Positions 35,862 to 43,539 of a stretch of DNA of 47,031 nt are shown here, one piece after another; within the stretch, counting starts at the first letter, position 1; the number at the start of each line of letters is the position of its first letter. The position numbers and the translations under genes were made by a program. The notes below the pieces were generated by a model. That model ran no database searches, had not been told where the DNA came from, and saw only the letters and a list, made by a program, of their open reading frames with translations. Source of the DNA: Phenylobacterium sp. (GTDB lineage: Bacteria > Pseudomonadota > Alphaproteobacteria > Caulobacterales > Caulobacteraceae); contig NZ_JANXWD010000015.1 in NCBI RefSeq assembly GCF_025351295.1, forward strand, positions 1-47,031, read 5' to 3'.

Positions 35862-36215
35862 ATGAGCGGACTGTCGCGATGGATCCTCGGTGCAATGCTG
35901 TTGTTCTCGGGTGGATTCTCCGGGAGCGCCTTCGCTCAGACACAGGCAGACATGAACGCTCACGCGACCGCCTCGGCGAAAGCCGCCAATTGGCAGCTGA
36001 ACACGGCCTACGCCAGGCTTCGGGCCACGCCGGAGTTGCGCCAGGCTGAGCGGTCGTGGCTGAACTTCCGCGACAGCCAATGCCGCTACGAGGCGAGCGT
36101 TTATGAGGGCGGCTCGATCCAGCCGATGACCTACGCCCTGTGCCTCGATCGCGTCACCAAGGCCCGCACGGCCGAACTGCTGGCGCTGTCGAAGTTCGAG
36201 GAATACCGGCGCTAG
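35862..36215 (+). CDS. LprI/DUF1311-family exported protein
   Basis: A 117-residue protein with a signal peptide ending SGSAFAQ and a small helical domain: LNTAYARLRATPELRQAERSW, then FRDSQCRYEASVYEGGS and ALCLDRVTKARTAELLAL. The conserved WLNFRD and paired Cys are the LprI (DUF1311) signature. LprI of Mycobacterium is a lysozyme inhibitor, but most members are untested. The ATG at 35862 sits 34 bases after gmk. It converges with the PEP-CTERM gene, overlapping it by four bases. Confidence 0.82.
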   Translation: MSGLSRWILGAMLLFSGGFSGSAFAQTQADMNAHATASAKAANWQLNTAYARLRATPELRQAERSWLNFRDSQCRYEASVYEGGSIQPMTYALCLDRVTKARTAELLALSKFEEYRR

Positions 36216-36964
36216 GAGGCGAAACCTCGGCGTCGGCGGGCGCGCAGGGCGGCGCCGGAGCTGCCGAGGCCGAGGAGCAGGAGCGCCCAGGTCGTGGGCT
36301 CGGGGGCGCCGCCGGTCGCGCTCGGCGTATAGTCATAGTCGAACGTCATGGCATAGGTGTAGGTCGATGTGGTGTTGCCCAGGTACGATCCTGTACTCGG
36401 ACCAAGATAAACGTATCCCAGCACTGGCACATAGATCTTGCTGGCGAAGAACGGGCCAAACGCCAGGGCCAGATTGTTCACGTAGGCGCCAGACGTCTGG
36501 TTGAAATACTGTGTTCCGGTATCGTAGGTATGTCCGGCAACCGTCCCTGCGATGGAAAATGTGTAGGGAAGGCCGAACCCGGCGCCGCCGTAAGGGTCCT
36601 GGCCTGACACAAACAGGTTGGCGTTGATCGTGATGGAGTCGCCGAAAGCGTAGGCCTGCTTGAATTCAAGCGAACTTTCGATGGTCTCGCTGATCGAGAC
36701 CGAGTTGAGGGTTCCCAGCGCCGGGTTGAACCCCTTCAGCGTCAGCAGGCCGTCATACCCGCCCAGGCTGGTCGGTGGGGCGTAGCCGCTGCCGGGGGAA
36801 TAGTCCGTCGCCGGGTCATAGACCAGGGCCGAACCGGTGAAGCTGTCGGTGGTGGACAGGGTCGCGGCCTGGGCGGCGCCGGTCCCGAACAGGACGGCGG
36901 CGGCCGCCGCGGCCAAGGTCACCTGGGTGCGCATGACCCGCTTCCTCAAAACATCCCGAACCAT
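36212..36964 (-). CDS. PEP-CTERM sorting-domain protein
   Basis: A 250-residue secreted protein. It has an N-terminal signal (ending GTGAAQA), a Ser/Thr/Gly/Tyr-rich beta body, and a C-terminal PEP-CTERM anchor: APEPTTWALLLLGLGSSG followed by an Arg cluster. Such proteins are cut and sorted by exosortase, whose gene is not in this window, and often relate to exopolysaccharide. The ATG at 36964 has an AGGAGG site seven bases upstream; an ATG at 36934 is the alternative. The body has no known domain. Confidence 0.83.
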   Translation of the reverse strand: MVRDVLRKRVMRTQVTLAAAAAAVLFGTGAAQAATLSTTDSFTGSALVYDPATDYSPGSGYAPPTSLGGYDGLLTLKGFNPALGTLNSVSISETIESSLEFKQAYAFGDSITINANLFVSGQDPYGGAGFGLPYTFSIAGTVAGHTYDTGTQYFNQTSGAYVNNLALAFGPFFASKIYVPVLGYVYLGPSTGSYLGNTTSTYTYAMTFDYDYTPSATGGAPEPTTWALLLLGLGSSGAALRARRRRGFAS

Positions 36965-37148
36965 CGCGAGACCTCCTGCTGAAATCGAGGCAGCATAAGG
37001 GCCGCGTGGGAAAAGTATGTCCGGTTTGGGATAGGATGACCATCCAAAAAGGCGGCGGCGTTCGCAGATGGCGAAGACTCGGGCGGTCTTGGTGATGGAC
37101 TGCAGGCGCCGGGACGACGACGGCAGATCTGGCTTCTAAAAACCCGCC

Positions 37149-37805
37149 TCAGGGCTTGGCGCAGACGGCGAGGCCCAGTTTCTGCCAGTCGTCGGCCAGG
37201 GCGTTGGCCAGCCCGCCCAGGGTGGTGGAGATCTCGTTGACGTATTTCAGGGTCCCGTCCACCGCCGGGCTGTCGTCGTTGTAGGAGAGCTTCTTCGACG
37301 AGCCGATCACCACGGTGGAGATCGCCGGCATGCCCATGCGGTCGACCTGGACGTAGGCCGAAGGGGCGTCAGTGCGGAAGTTGAAGTCGGCGCCGGCCGG
37401 CGGCGGCGGGGGATTTCCCTGCGGCGGGGCCAGGTAGGGGAAGTCGCTGCGGAACGGCACGTCGTTGGCCTGGGGCCCGAGCGGGCGGCTGGCCAGGACG
37501 TTGGCGGGGTGCTTCGTCAGGTCGATGAACAGCCAGGCCAGCTCGGTGTCGATCACCGAGTCGGTGAGGCGCCGCCCGTTCGGGAAGCCGGAGGGCTTGG
37601 TGAAGTCCAGCTTGATGGTGTCGGGGACCACCAGGTTGGCGACGCTGCGCTGGCCTGGGCCCACCGCCTGGTTGAGACAGGGCAGGGCGCTGAGCGGCGC
37701 GCCCGGCGGGGCGGTGGAGGGGATGGGCGTCAGCGGGTCCGCGCCGCCGCCGCCGCAGGCCGCGAGCGCAAACAGGGCCGGAAGGATGACCAGGAGCGGT
37801 CTCAT
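37149..37805 (-). CDS. DUF4331-like lipoprotein (second of a pair)
   Basis: A 218-residue protein with a lipoprotein signal, LFALAAC (Cys17), followed by a Gly/Pro linker. The body has NLVVPDTIKLDFTKPSGFPN, GRRLTDSVIDTELAWLFIDL and VDRMGMPAISTVVIGSSKK, which are the strands that make up the C-terminal half of DUF4331 proteins. There are Cys at LPCLNQ and AVCAKP. The start overlaps the upstream DUF4331-like gene by four bases. Function is unknown. Confidence 0.75.
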   Translation of the reverse strand: MRPLLVILPALFALAACGGGGADPLTPIPSTAPPGAPLSALPCLNQAVGPGQRSVANLVVPDTIKLDFTKPSGFPNGRRLTDSVIDTELAWLFIDLTKHPANVLASRPLGPQANDVPFRSDFPYLAPPQGNPPPPPAGADFNFRTDAPSAYVQVDRMGMPAISTVVIGSSKKLSYNDDSPAVDGTLKYVNEISTTLGGLANALADDWQKLGLAVCAKP

Positions 37806-38461
37806 AACGTCGGCGCCTTGATGCGCGCGGTGGTCGCCCAGATGTTGAGCTCATTGCCGGCGTCGACGCGGGCGCGCGGGATCTGGATCACCATGGCGGT
37901 GTCGTTCTGGCCGGCGAAGAAGTTGCGGGTGGAGACGAAGGCCAGGGCGCCGGTGGCGCGGGTCTCCTTGAAGCCCTGGAGGTCGAAGAAGAACGGATCG
38001 TCGTAGAGCCCGGCGCGCACGAGCATGCCGTTGCGGGTGAGCGTCTGTTCCACCGGGCCCACCAGCGGCGGGCCGCCGTCGGGCAGGCCGCTGACCTCGA
38101 CGCCGTTGTTGCCCTGGGCGTCCTGGGCGAACCGGAAGCGGATCTGGAATTCCGGGTCGGTCGGGGCGTTGGCGTTGGAAATGTTGATCGTATAGAGCAC
38201 GTCGCGGTCGTAGCGGGCCGGCCGGGTGTTGGGCGCCGGCCCGGCGAAGGTCAGCGCGATCACCAGGGTGTCGGAGGTGTGCCAGACGTAGACGTCGGCG
38301 ATGTCGGCGGCGATGTCCGGCGTCGAGGTGACCGTCGGGTCGGTCCGGGGGGGCGGGTCGAAGTGGTCGGCGGCGCGGGCCGGCCGCTGTGTACTGGTCA
38401 GAGCCACGGCGGCCGCTAGCAGCGTGCCGGCGAGCGCGATACCGCGAACGGGAACCCGCAC
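37802..38461 (-). CDS. DUF4331-like exported protein (first of a pair)
   Basis: A 219-residue secreted protein. After a signal ending RPARA the mature part opens ADHFDPPPRTDPTVTSTPDI with ADIADVYVWH, the N-terminal signature of DUF4331, then has ALTFAGPAPNTRPARYDRDV and LYDDPFFFDLQGFKET. It is about half the length of usual DUF4331 proteins, and the missing features are found in the next gene. The GTG at 38461 has a GGAAGGA site eight bases upstream. An AT-rich patch near 38540 (GAAAATTTTC) may hold the promoter. Together with the lipoprotein it may form a two-part complex on the periplasmic face of a membrane; this is inference. Confidence 0.78.
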   Translation of the reverse strand: MRVPVRGIALAGTLLAAAVALTSTQRPARAADHFDPPPRTDPTVTSTPDIAADIADVYVWHTSDTLVIALTFAGPAPNTRPARYDRDVLYTINISNANAPTDPEFQIRFRFAQDAQGNNGVEVSGLPDGGPPLVGPVEQTLTRNGMLVRAGLYDDPFFFDLQGFKETRATGALAFVSTRNFFAGQNDTAMVIQIPRARVDAGNELNIWATTARIKAPTL

Positions 38462-38604
38462 GAGCGTGTCCTTCCGGGGCCTTGCATGGAGGCGAAGCTC
38501 GCTCAGCCCCAAGGCCGAGCCCCGCCCTGGCAACATCATAGAAAATTTTCGACGGTGACCGCGAGTCGAAATTGATCGTGCCGGAGGGAAGACCGCGTCG
38601 TGCC

Positions 38605-39579
38605 TCAGTTGAAGTGGGGCTTCCTCAGCAGCGCCGTGCGGTCGGCGGAGCGGATCTCGACGTCGAAGACATCGCCTTCGCGCTGGAGGCTGAGCGGGAT
38701 GACCGCGCCGGCCGGGCCGTGGGCCCAGAGGCGCTTGTAGAAGTCGGCGAGGTCGGCGACGGGGGTTCCGGCGACGGAGAGGATGACGTCGCCCTTGCGC
38801 AGTTCGGCGCGGGCGGCGGGGCTGCGGGGACTGAGGCCCACCACCACGACCTGACGCCCGAGATCCTGCGCCAGGACGCCCAGCCACGGGCGGGGCGGGT
38901 GCGGCGGCCGGCCCTTGGCAAGGTCGTCGAGGATGGGCGGCAGCAACTCTGAGGGCACGAACATGTTGAGCGGGGTGACGCCGCCGCGCGACTGGCGCTG
39001 CAGGCTGAGCGAGCCGACGCCCATCAGCTCGCCGCCGGCCCCGATCAGGGCCGCGCCGCTCCAGTGCGGGTGGGCCGGCTCGGTCATGATCGCGTCATCC
39101 AGCAGATACTCCCAGTAGCCGGCGAACGGCATGCGGGTCAGGACCTGGCCGGCCGCGGCGTGGGCGCGCCCGCCGCCACCGGCGATGATCACCGGGCTGT
39201 CGGCGGCCAGCGTGCGGGAATTGCCGAGTGGCAGGGCCGGGACGTCGAGCGGCTGAAGGGCCTGGACCAGGCCGAGGCCGGTCACCGGATCGGCGCCCAG
39301 TCCGTGGGCGGGGACGCGGCGGCCGTCGTTCAGGGTGAGGGTGATGTCCTGGGCCTCGGTGATCAGGTAGCCGATGGTCAGCACCAGGCCGGTCGGCCCG
39401 ATCACCGTGCCGTTGCCGAGCCGGTCGGTGCCGAGCGTCTGGGCGGTGAAGGCGTCGCCGGGGACGCGGGCCTGCAGGGCGACCACAGCCGACAGGGCGC
39501 GGTCCAGGTCGAACGGATAGGCCCGGGGCGCGGGGCGCAGCCCGGTCTCAACCTCATAGCCGTCGAAGGGGGACGTCAC
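38605..39579 (-). CDS. HtrA/DegP-like PDZ protein lacking the catalytic His and Asp
   Basis: A 324-residue trypsin-fold plus PDZ protein without a signal peptide. Aligned by motif, GTVIGPTGLVLTIGYLI has Tyr71 where proteases have the His of TNNHVV, and DPVTGLGLVQ has Gly101 where they have the Asp of TDLAVL. HPHWSGAALIGAGG keeps a Ser (174) at the nucleophile position. The PDZ domain (about 220-315) has RPWLGVLAQ, VVGLSPRSPAARAELRKGDVI and VAGTPV. It is probably a non-proteolytic binding or scaffold protein. The GTG at 39579 begins the family N-terminus. It lies upstream of the DUF4331 pair on the same strand, 143 bases away. Confidence 0.8.
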   Translation of the reverse strand: MTSPFDGYEVETGLRPAPRAYPFDLDRALSAVVALQARVPGDAFTAQTLGTDRLGNGTVIGPTGLVLTIGYLITEAQDITLTLNDGRRVPAHGLGADPVTGLGLVQALQPLDVPALPLGNSRTLAADSPVIIAGGGGRAHAAAGQVLTRMPFAGYWEYLLDDAIMTEPAHPHWSGAALIGAGGELMGVGSLSLQRQSRGGVTPLNMFVPSELLPPILDDLAKGRPPHPPRPWLGVLAQDLGRQVVVVGLSPRSPAARAELRKGDVILSVAGTPVADLADFYKRLWAHGPAGAVIPLSLQREGDVFDVEIRSADRTALLRKPHFN

Positions 39580-39705
39580 GGGGGATGGTCTCCAAGCGAG
39601 TCTTGAATCTGGGGCAGGCCTGGGTTTGCGCAAGGGGCGAAGACGACGCGGGCCCCGCGGCGGAACCGGGGTACAGTCGGCGCGCTGGACGAGCGGAGGC
39701 AGACA

Positions 39706-40158
39706 ATGAGCGAGGCGCGGGACGGTGGGTGCCGGTGCGGGCGGGTGCGGTTCGCGATCTCGGGGCCTGAGCTGCTGACCATGGCCTGCCATTGCACCGG
39801 CTGCCAGCGGATGACCGGGAGCGCGTTCTCGCTCACCGTGGTCGTGCCGGAGGCGGGGTTCGCGGTCACCGCCGGCGAGCCGGTGGCTGGCGGTGCGCTC
39901 CGGCGCGACGACGGGGGGCACTTCCACTGTCCCTACTGCATGAGCTGGGTGTTCACCCGGCCTGGGTTCGGCATCGTCAATGTGCGCGCCACCATGCTCG
40001 ACGACACGGCCGGGTTCACGCCGTTCGCGGAGACGTATGTGAGCGAGAAGCTGGCCTGGGTCACGACGCCCGCAGTTCACAGCTATGAGCGGTTCCCGCC
40101 GAACGAGTCCTTCCCGCAGCTGATCGCGGACTATGCCGCCGCACGCGAGGCGGGCTAG
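39706..40158 (+). CDS. GFA-family (CENP-V-like) zinc protein
   Basis: A 150-residue protein with the GFA zinc-binding cysteines: GCRCGRVRF, ACHCTGCQRMTGSAF and FHCPYCMSWVF. The family was named for glutathione-dependent formaldehyde activation, but most members have no proven activity. The ATG at 39706 has GGAGG upstream. The Gre-like gene follows after two bases, so they are cotranscribed. It is divergent from the HtrA-like gene. Confidence 0.88.
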   Translation: MSEARDGGCRCGRVRFAISGPELLTMACHCTGCQRMTGSAFSLTVVVPEAGFAVTAGEPVAGGALRRDDGGHFHCPYCMSWVFTRPGFGIVNVRATMLDDTAGFTPFAETYVSEKLAWVTTPAVHSYERFPPNESFPQLIADYAAAREAG

Positions 40159-40160
40159 CC

Positions 40161-40640
40161 ATGGCCGTCGCCTTCACCCGGGAAGAGGATTACGAGGCCC
40201 AGGCCGCCAACCTGCCGGACCGGCCGGTCTCGACGCAGCCGAACCTGGTCACCGCCACCGGGCTGGCCGCTATCGAGGCCAAGCTGGCGGCGGCGCGGGC
40301 GGCCTATGCCGCCGCCCAGACCGAAGGCGGGATCGCCGCCGACCGCACCGCCATGGCGCGGGCCACGCGGGACCTGCGCTACTGGTCCGCGCGGCGCGGC
40401 AGCGCCCAGCTGACCGAGCCCGACGGGGCGGCGGGAAGGGTGCAGTTCGGAACGACCGTGGAGGTGGAACGCGACGACGGTCGGCGGCAGGTGTTCCGCA
40501 TCGTCGGCGAGGACGAGGCCGATCCCAGGGCCGGCAGCGTCAGCTATGTGTCACCGCTGGCGCGAGCGGTGCTGGGCAAGGGCGTGGACGACGTGGTGAC
40601 GGTGAACGGGGCGGCGGTCCAGGTGGTGGCGGTCAGCTGA
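40161..40640 (+). CDS. GreA/GreB-family protein with an altered tip
   Basis: A 159-residue protein whose second half is the FKBP-like Gre C-terminal domain: GRVQFGTTVEVERDDG, FRIVGEDEADPRAGSVSYVSPLARAVLGKGVDD. The N-terminus is divergent (MAVAFTREEDYEAQAANLPDRP) and the short coiled-coil AAIEAKLAAARAAYAAAQTEG, DRTAMARATRDLRYW lacks the clear acidic pair that GreA/B insert into the RNA polymerase channel for transcript cleavage. It may bind polymerase without cleavage, as some Gre homologues do. Its end overlaps the convergent PLD-like gene by eight bases. Confidence 0.82.
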   Translation: MAVAFTREEDYEAQAANLPDRPVSTQPNLVTATGLAAIEAKLAAARAAYAAAQTEGGIAADRTAMARATRDLRYWSARRGSAQLTEPDGAAGRVQFGTTVEVERDDGRRQVFRIVGEDEADPRAGSVSYVSPLARAVLGKGVDDVVTVNGAAVQVVAVS

Positions 40641-42132
40641 GCGCCGCCGCGTCCGCCGACGATCGCCGGCCGCGCCGCGCGGCGCTTTCGGACTCCGTCT
40701 TGCGCCGCCAGGGGCGCCAGGAGTCGTTGGGGCTGAACGGGTCGCCCAGGTGGTAGGCGGCGATGGCGGCCGCGACGCCTGTGACCTTCGGGAGCAGGAT
40801 CGGCCGCAGACGCGCGTAGCCGGCGTTGCGCAGCGCCTCCACCCCGGCGCCGAGGCCGCCGGCCTTGCGGATCGCGGCGTCCACGATCGCCTCGTCGCAG
40901 CCCAGCCAGTGGGCCAGGAGCCGGGTGCGCAGGCGGGCGATCTCACGCCGGGCGCCGGTTCCGATCCGCCCGGCGGCCTCGAAGCTCATGTCGCACTCGG
41001 TGTCGAAGCCCAGCGAGCGATTGTTGATATTGGCCGAGCCGATCCGCAGCAGCCGGTCGTCGATAATCGTCAGCTTGGCGTGGACGATGATGATCCGGCC
41101 CAGGGTGGTGACCGGGCTGTAGGCCTGGAAGCGGCCGTGCCGGTCGGCGCGCTTCAGCGTCTCGATGAACTTCACCCGCGTGCGGTCCATGGTCGCCTGG
41201 TCGAAGTAGCTGGGCGAATGCTCGGTGCCGACCAGCAACACCTCCGGCCCGTCCGGCTCGGCCAGCCGCCGCGCCAGGGCTGCGGCGATCAGCGGCGAGG
41301 TGAAGTACTGGTTCTCCATGTAGATCGACCGCGTGGCGCCGGCGATCGCCGCGAGGTGGAGGCGCTCGGCTTCACGGACCTCGGGATGGCCTCGCCAGGC
41401 CCCGGCGGTGCGCGAGAGGCCGACCTCGACGCCCTCGAACTGCGCGGTCACCCCGGCCGGCCAGCTGGGCCGGGTGGCCGGGGGTTCAGGCAGGATCTCG
41501 CCGGTGGCGCGGGCCCAGCGGTCGCGGAACAGCGCGCCCAGCGCCTTGGCGGGCGCGCCCTCGACCAGGCCCATCACCTCGTGGCGGCTGTTGAAGTCGT
41601 CCTTGCTGTTGCCGTGGGCGTGCCGGGTCTTTTCCCGTCGTGGGTCGTCGTCCAGGTGCTGCGGCGTGTCCCAGCGGTCAGGCCCGATATCGCCGCCGCC
41701 GCAGAAGCCGATGGCGTCGTCGATCACCAGCACCTTCTGGTGATGGCAGGCGCCGACCGGCAGCTGGCCGTCCAGCACGAACTTCACCGGGGTTCCAGCG
41801 AACACCTTGCGGTCTGCGAGCGGGAACCAGTTCTGGGTGGCGGCGACCGGCAGCGCCGACTTCCAGCACAGGATGCGCACGTCGAGCTTCGGATTGTCCC
41901 GCGCCAGGGCCTTCAGGAAGTTGGCGATCCGGTCGTCCTCAGGACCCGTGCACCCCGGCTGCGGGTGGAACAGGGTCTGCGGCTCGAAGGCCCAGTTCAG
42001 CAGGTGGATGGTGTGGCGGGCCTTGCGCATGGCCTTCATCGCCGCGTCGAAATAGTCCGCCATGTCGATCAGCAGGGCGGCGCGGCCCGCGGTCTCGCGC
42101 CGCCAGCAGGTGGTCCCGGGTTCCAACAGCAC
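40633..42132 (-). CDS. Phospholipase D-like / cardiolipin synthase-like protein
   Basis: A 499-residue protein with two HKD motifs: His131-Lys133-Asp138 (HHQKVLVIDD) followed by GFCGGGDIG, and His351-Lys353-Asp358 (VHAKLTIIDD) followed by IGSANINNRS. These form one active site for phosphatidyl transfer or hydrolysis. There is no signal peptide or membrane helix, unlike cardiolipin synthase A, so it resembles the soluble PLD-like group. The GTG at 42132 gives a plausible start (MLLEPGTTCWRRE, typical of this group). It is divergent from the cupin gene with 81 bases between them. Confidence 0.9.
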   Translation of the reverse strand: MLLEPGTTCWRRETAGRAALLIDMADYFDAAMKAMRKARHTIHLLNWAFEPQTLFHPQPGCTGPEDDRIANFLKALARDNPKLDVRILCWKSALPVAATQNWFPLADRKVFAGTPVKFVLDGQLPVGACHHQKVLVIDDAIGFCGGGDIGPDRWDTPQHLDDDPRREKTRHAHGNSKDDFNSRHEVMGLVEGAPAKALGALFRDRWARATGEILPEPPATRPSWPAGVTAQFEGVEVGLSRTAGAWRGHPEVREAERLHLAAIAGATRSIYMENQYFTSPLIAAALARRLAEPDGPEVLLVGTEHSPSYFDQATMDRTRVKFIETLKRADRHGRFQAYSPVTTLGRIIIVHAKLTIIDDRLLRIGSANINNRSLGFDTECDMSFEAAGRIGTGARREIARLRTRLLAHWLGCDEAIVDAAIRKAGGLGAGVEALRNAGYARLRPILLPKVTGVAAAIAAYHLGDPFSPNDSWRPWRRKTESESAARRGRRSSADAAALS

Positions 42133-42213
42133 GCGCGCCTCCAGTCAAGCCTGTCTAAGGCCCAACGGCCAGGGTTGTTCCCCTCGGCGGATGGCGTCGG
42201 TTATGCTGCGCCG

Positions 42214-42696
42214 ATGACCGACCTCCTGACCGTACCGTCGAGCGGCGGGGTTCCGTTCGAAGACGGTGACGACCGCGGCCGCGTGCTGGTGTTCGGGCGC
42301 GACACCGGCGGGGCCTATTCGCTGATGGAATATGTCGTCGCCGCCGGGACCGGATCGGCGGGCGTGGCGGACTACGGCGCGCATCGGCACGCGGGCATTG
42401 AGGAGACGTTCTATGTGCGCGCCGGGTCGCTTCGGTTCCTGATCGGGGAGACGATCGTGGACCTGGCGGCGGGCGACTTTGTGCGCGTGCCGGCCGGCGT
42501 ACGGCATGGATACGTCAATGTGTCGGGCGCGCCGGTCGAGCTGTTGGTCAGCTTCATACCCGGCGGCTTCGAAGAGTTGTTCGTGCGGCATCGGACCGAC
42601 CAGGATCCGCCCCCTGCGGGCGGCGGCTTCATGGCCGATGCGATCGCCGAGTTCGGCTCGACGTTTGAGGCGCCAGAGGCCGCCCGCGGCGATTAG
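42214..42696 (+). CDS. Cupin-domain protein
   Basis: A 160-residue single-cupin protein. The first cupin motif reads GAHRHAGIEETFYVRAGSLRF and the second GDFVRVPAGVRHGYVN, supplying His, His, Glu and His metal ligands. It could be a metal-dependent oxygenase, isomerase or a sensor; the substrate is unknown. It is a single-gene unit, ending six bases before the convergent response-regulator stop. Confidence 0.87.
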   Translation: MTDLLTVPSSGGVPFEDGDDRGRVLVFGRDTGGAYSLMEYVVAAGTGSAGVADYGAHRHAGIEETFYVRAGSLRFLIGETIVDLAAGDFVRVPAGVRHGYVNVSGAPVELLVSFIPGGFEELFVRHRTDQDPPPAGGGFMADAIAEFGSTFEAPEAARGD

Positions 42697-42701
42697 GCGC
42701 T

Positions 42702-43076
42702 TCAGGCGGCCTTAAGGTGCCCCGCACGGCGGAGCGCCGCGACGATGTCCTTGCCCTGGAAGGGCTTGGCGACGAATTCCGAGCCGGGGACGCCCTCGGC
42801 GGGATGGCGGTTGCCGTTATGGGCGGAGATGTAGACCACGGTCAGCTGGGGGCAGGCGGCGCGGGCGGCCCGGGCGACGTCGAAGCCGTCGGGGCCGGGA
42901 CCCAGGTCCACGTCGGTAACCAGGGCCTGGGGCGGATGGTCGCGCAGCGCGGCCAGGGCGGTCGGTCCGCAATAGACGGACTCCACCGGAAAGCCCTCAG
43001 CCTCCAGATATTCATGCAGGGCTAGATTACTCAAATAGTCATCGTCGACCAATAAAACGCGATCCGCATTCATCAT
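42702..43076 (-). CDS. Single-domain response regulator
   Basis: A 124-residue CheY-like receiver domain with no output domain. The acidic pocket is VDDD (10-13), the phosphoacceptor is Asp55 (ALVTDVDLG), the Ser/Thr switch is in VVYISAHNG and the conserved Lys is in VAKPF. Two ATGs stand in tandem (43076 and 43073); GAAGAGGG lies six bases upstream of the first. Its 5' end is AT-richer than the rest and continues into an AT-rich gap. No histidine kinase is nearby, so its partner is elsewhere. Confidence 0.9.
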   Translation of the reverse strand: MMNADRVLLVDDDYLSNLALHEYLEAEGFPVESVYCGPTALAALRDHPPQALVTDVDLGPGPDGFDVARAARAACPQLTVVYISAHNGNRHPAEGVPGSEFVAKPFQGKDIVAALRRAGHLKAA

Positions 43077-43228
43077 TTTATGCCCTCTTCATATGTCATA
43101 ATTCGACGGAGGACTTTTGGTTGCATAAAGACCTTCCACAACCTCATCTATGTTTGAAATGTGGCGAATTATATTGTGTTTTAACTAAGTATTATTCGTC
43201 CGGAATGAGGCGAAACCTTGCCGTAGGT
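43077..43228. other. AT-rich intergenic patch upstream of the response regulator
   Basis: About 150 bases with much lower GC than the rest of the window, including AATTATATTGTGTTTTAACT and a GGAGG at 43108-43112. It probably contains the response-regulator promoter. A frame from a TTG at 43121 reads KDLPQPHLCLKCGELYC but then continues only as antisense of the next genes, so no gene is called. Confidence 0.5.
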
Positions 43229-43384
43229 TTAGAGTTCAGGCGAGATCCACCAGGCTCGGGCGATCAGGACGGCTGCGGGACGGGCGGCGCCGGGATGGGC
43301 CATGGCGCGGAACACCCAACGCGGCCACGCGAAGGCGGAGGCGAAACCGAGGGCCAGAAGGCGGCAGGCGCGGGACAGGAACAT
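43229..43384 (-). CDS. Possible 51-residue hydrophobic small protein
   Basis: An ATG at 43384 with GGAG seven bases upstream opens a 51-residue frame, MFLSRACRLLALGFASAFAW continuing PRWVFRAMAHPGA and ending WWISPEL. The N-terminal 20 residues are hydrophobic with basic residues in front, like a signal or single membrane segment. It lies about 155 bases after the YbjQ operon on the same strand. No family is recognised, and it may be a chance frame. Confidence 0.35.
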   Translation of the reverse strand: MFLSRACRLLALGFASAFAWPRWVFRAMAHPGAARPAAVLIARAWWISPEL

Positions 43385-43539
43385 GGGATCGCTCCGATGG
43401 CTCACAGTCCGGTACGCCCGCGGGCATGCCGGGGACGCGCAGCGGGGGCGGAGCGCCGGGAGCGGGCGCGTGCAGCTCGTTTTCGCGGCGCGCCGTGCTG
43501 TCTTTTTGAGCCGCAGCCGGACGGAGCGCGCCGCCGCGC

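Noticed and set aside
35838..35864. An eight-codon GTG frame ending at the LprI-like start (possible leader peptide)
   Set aside because: Too short to judge, with no regulatory codon pattern.
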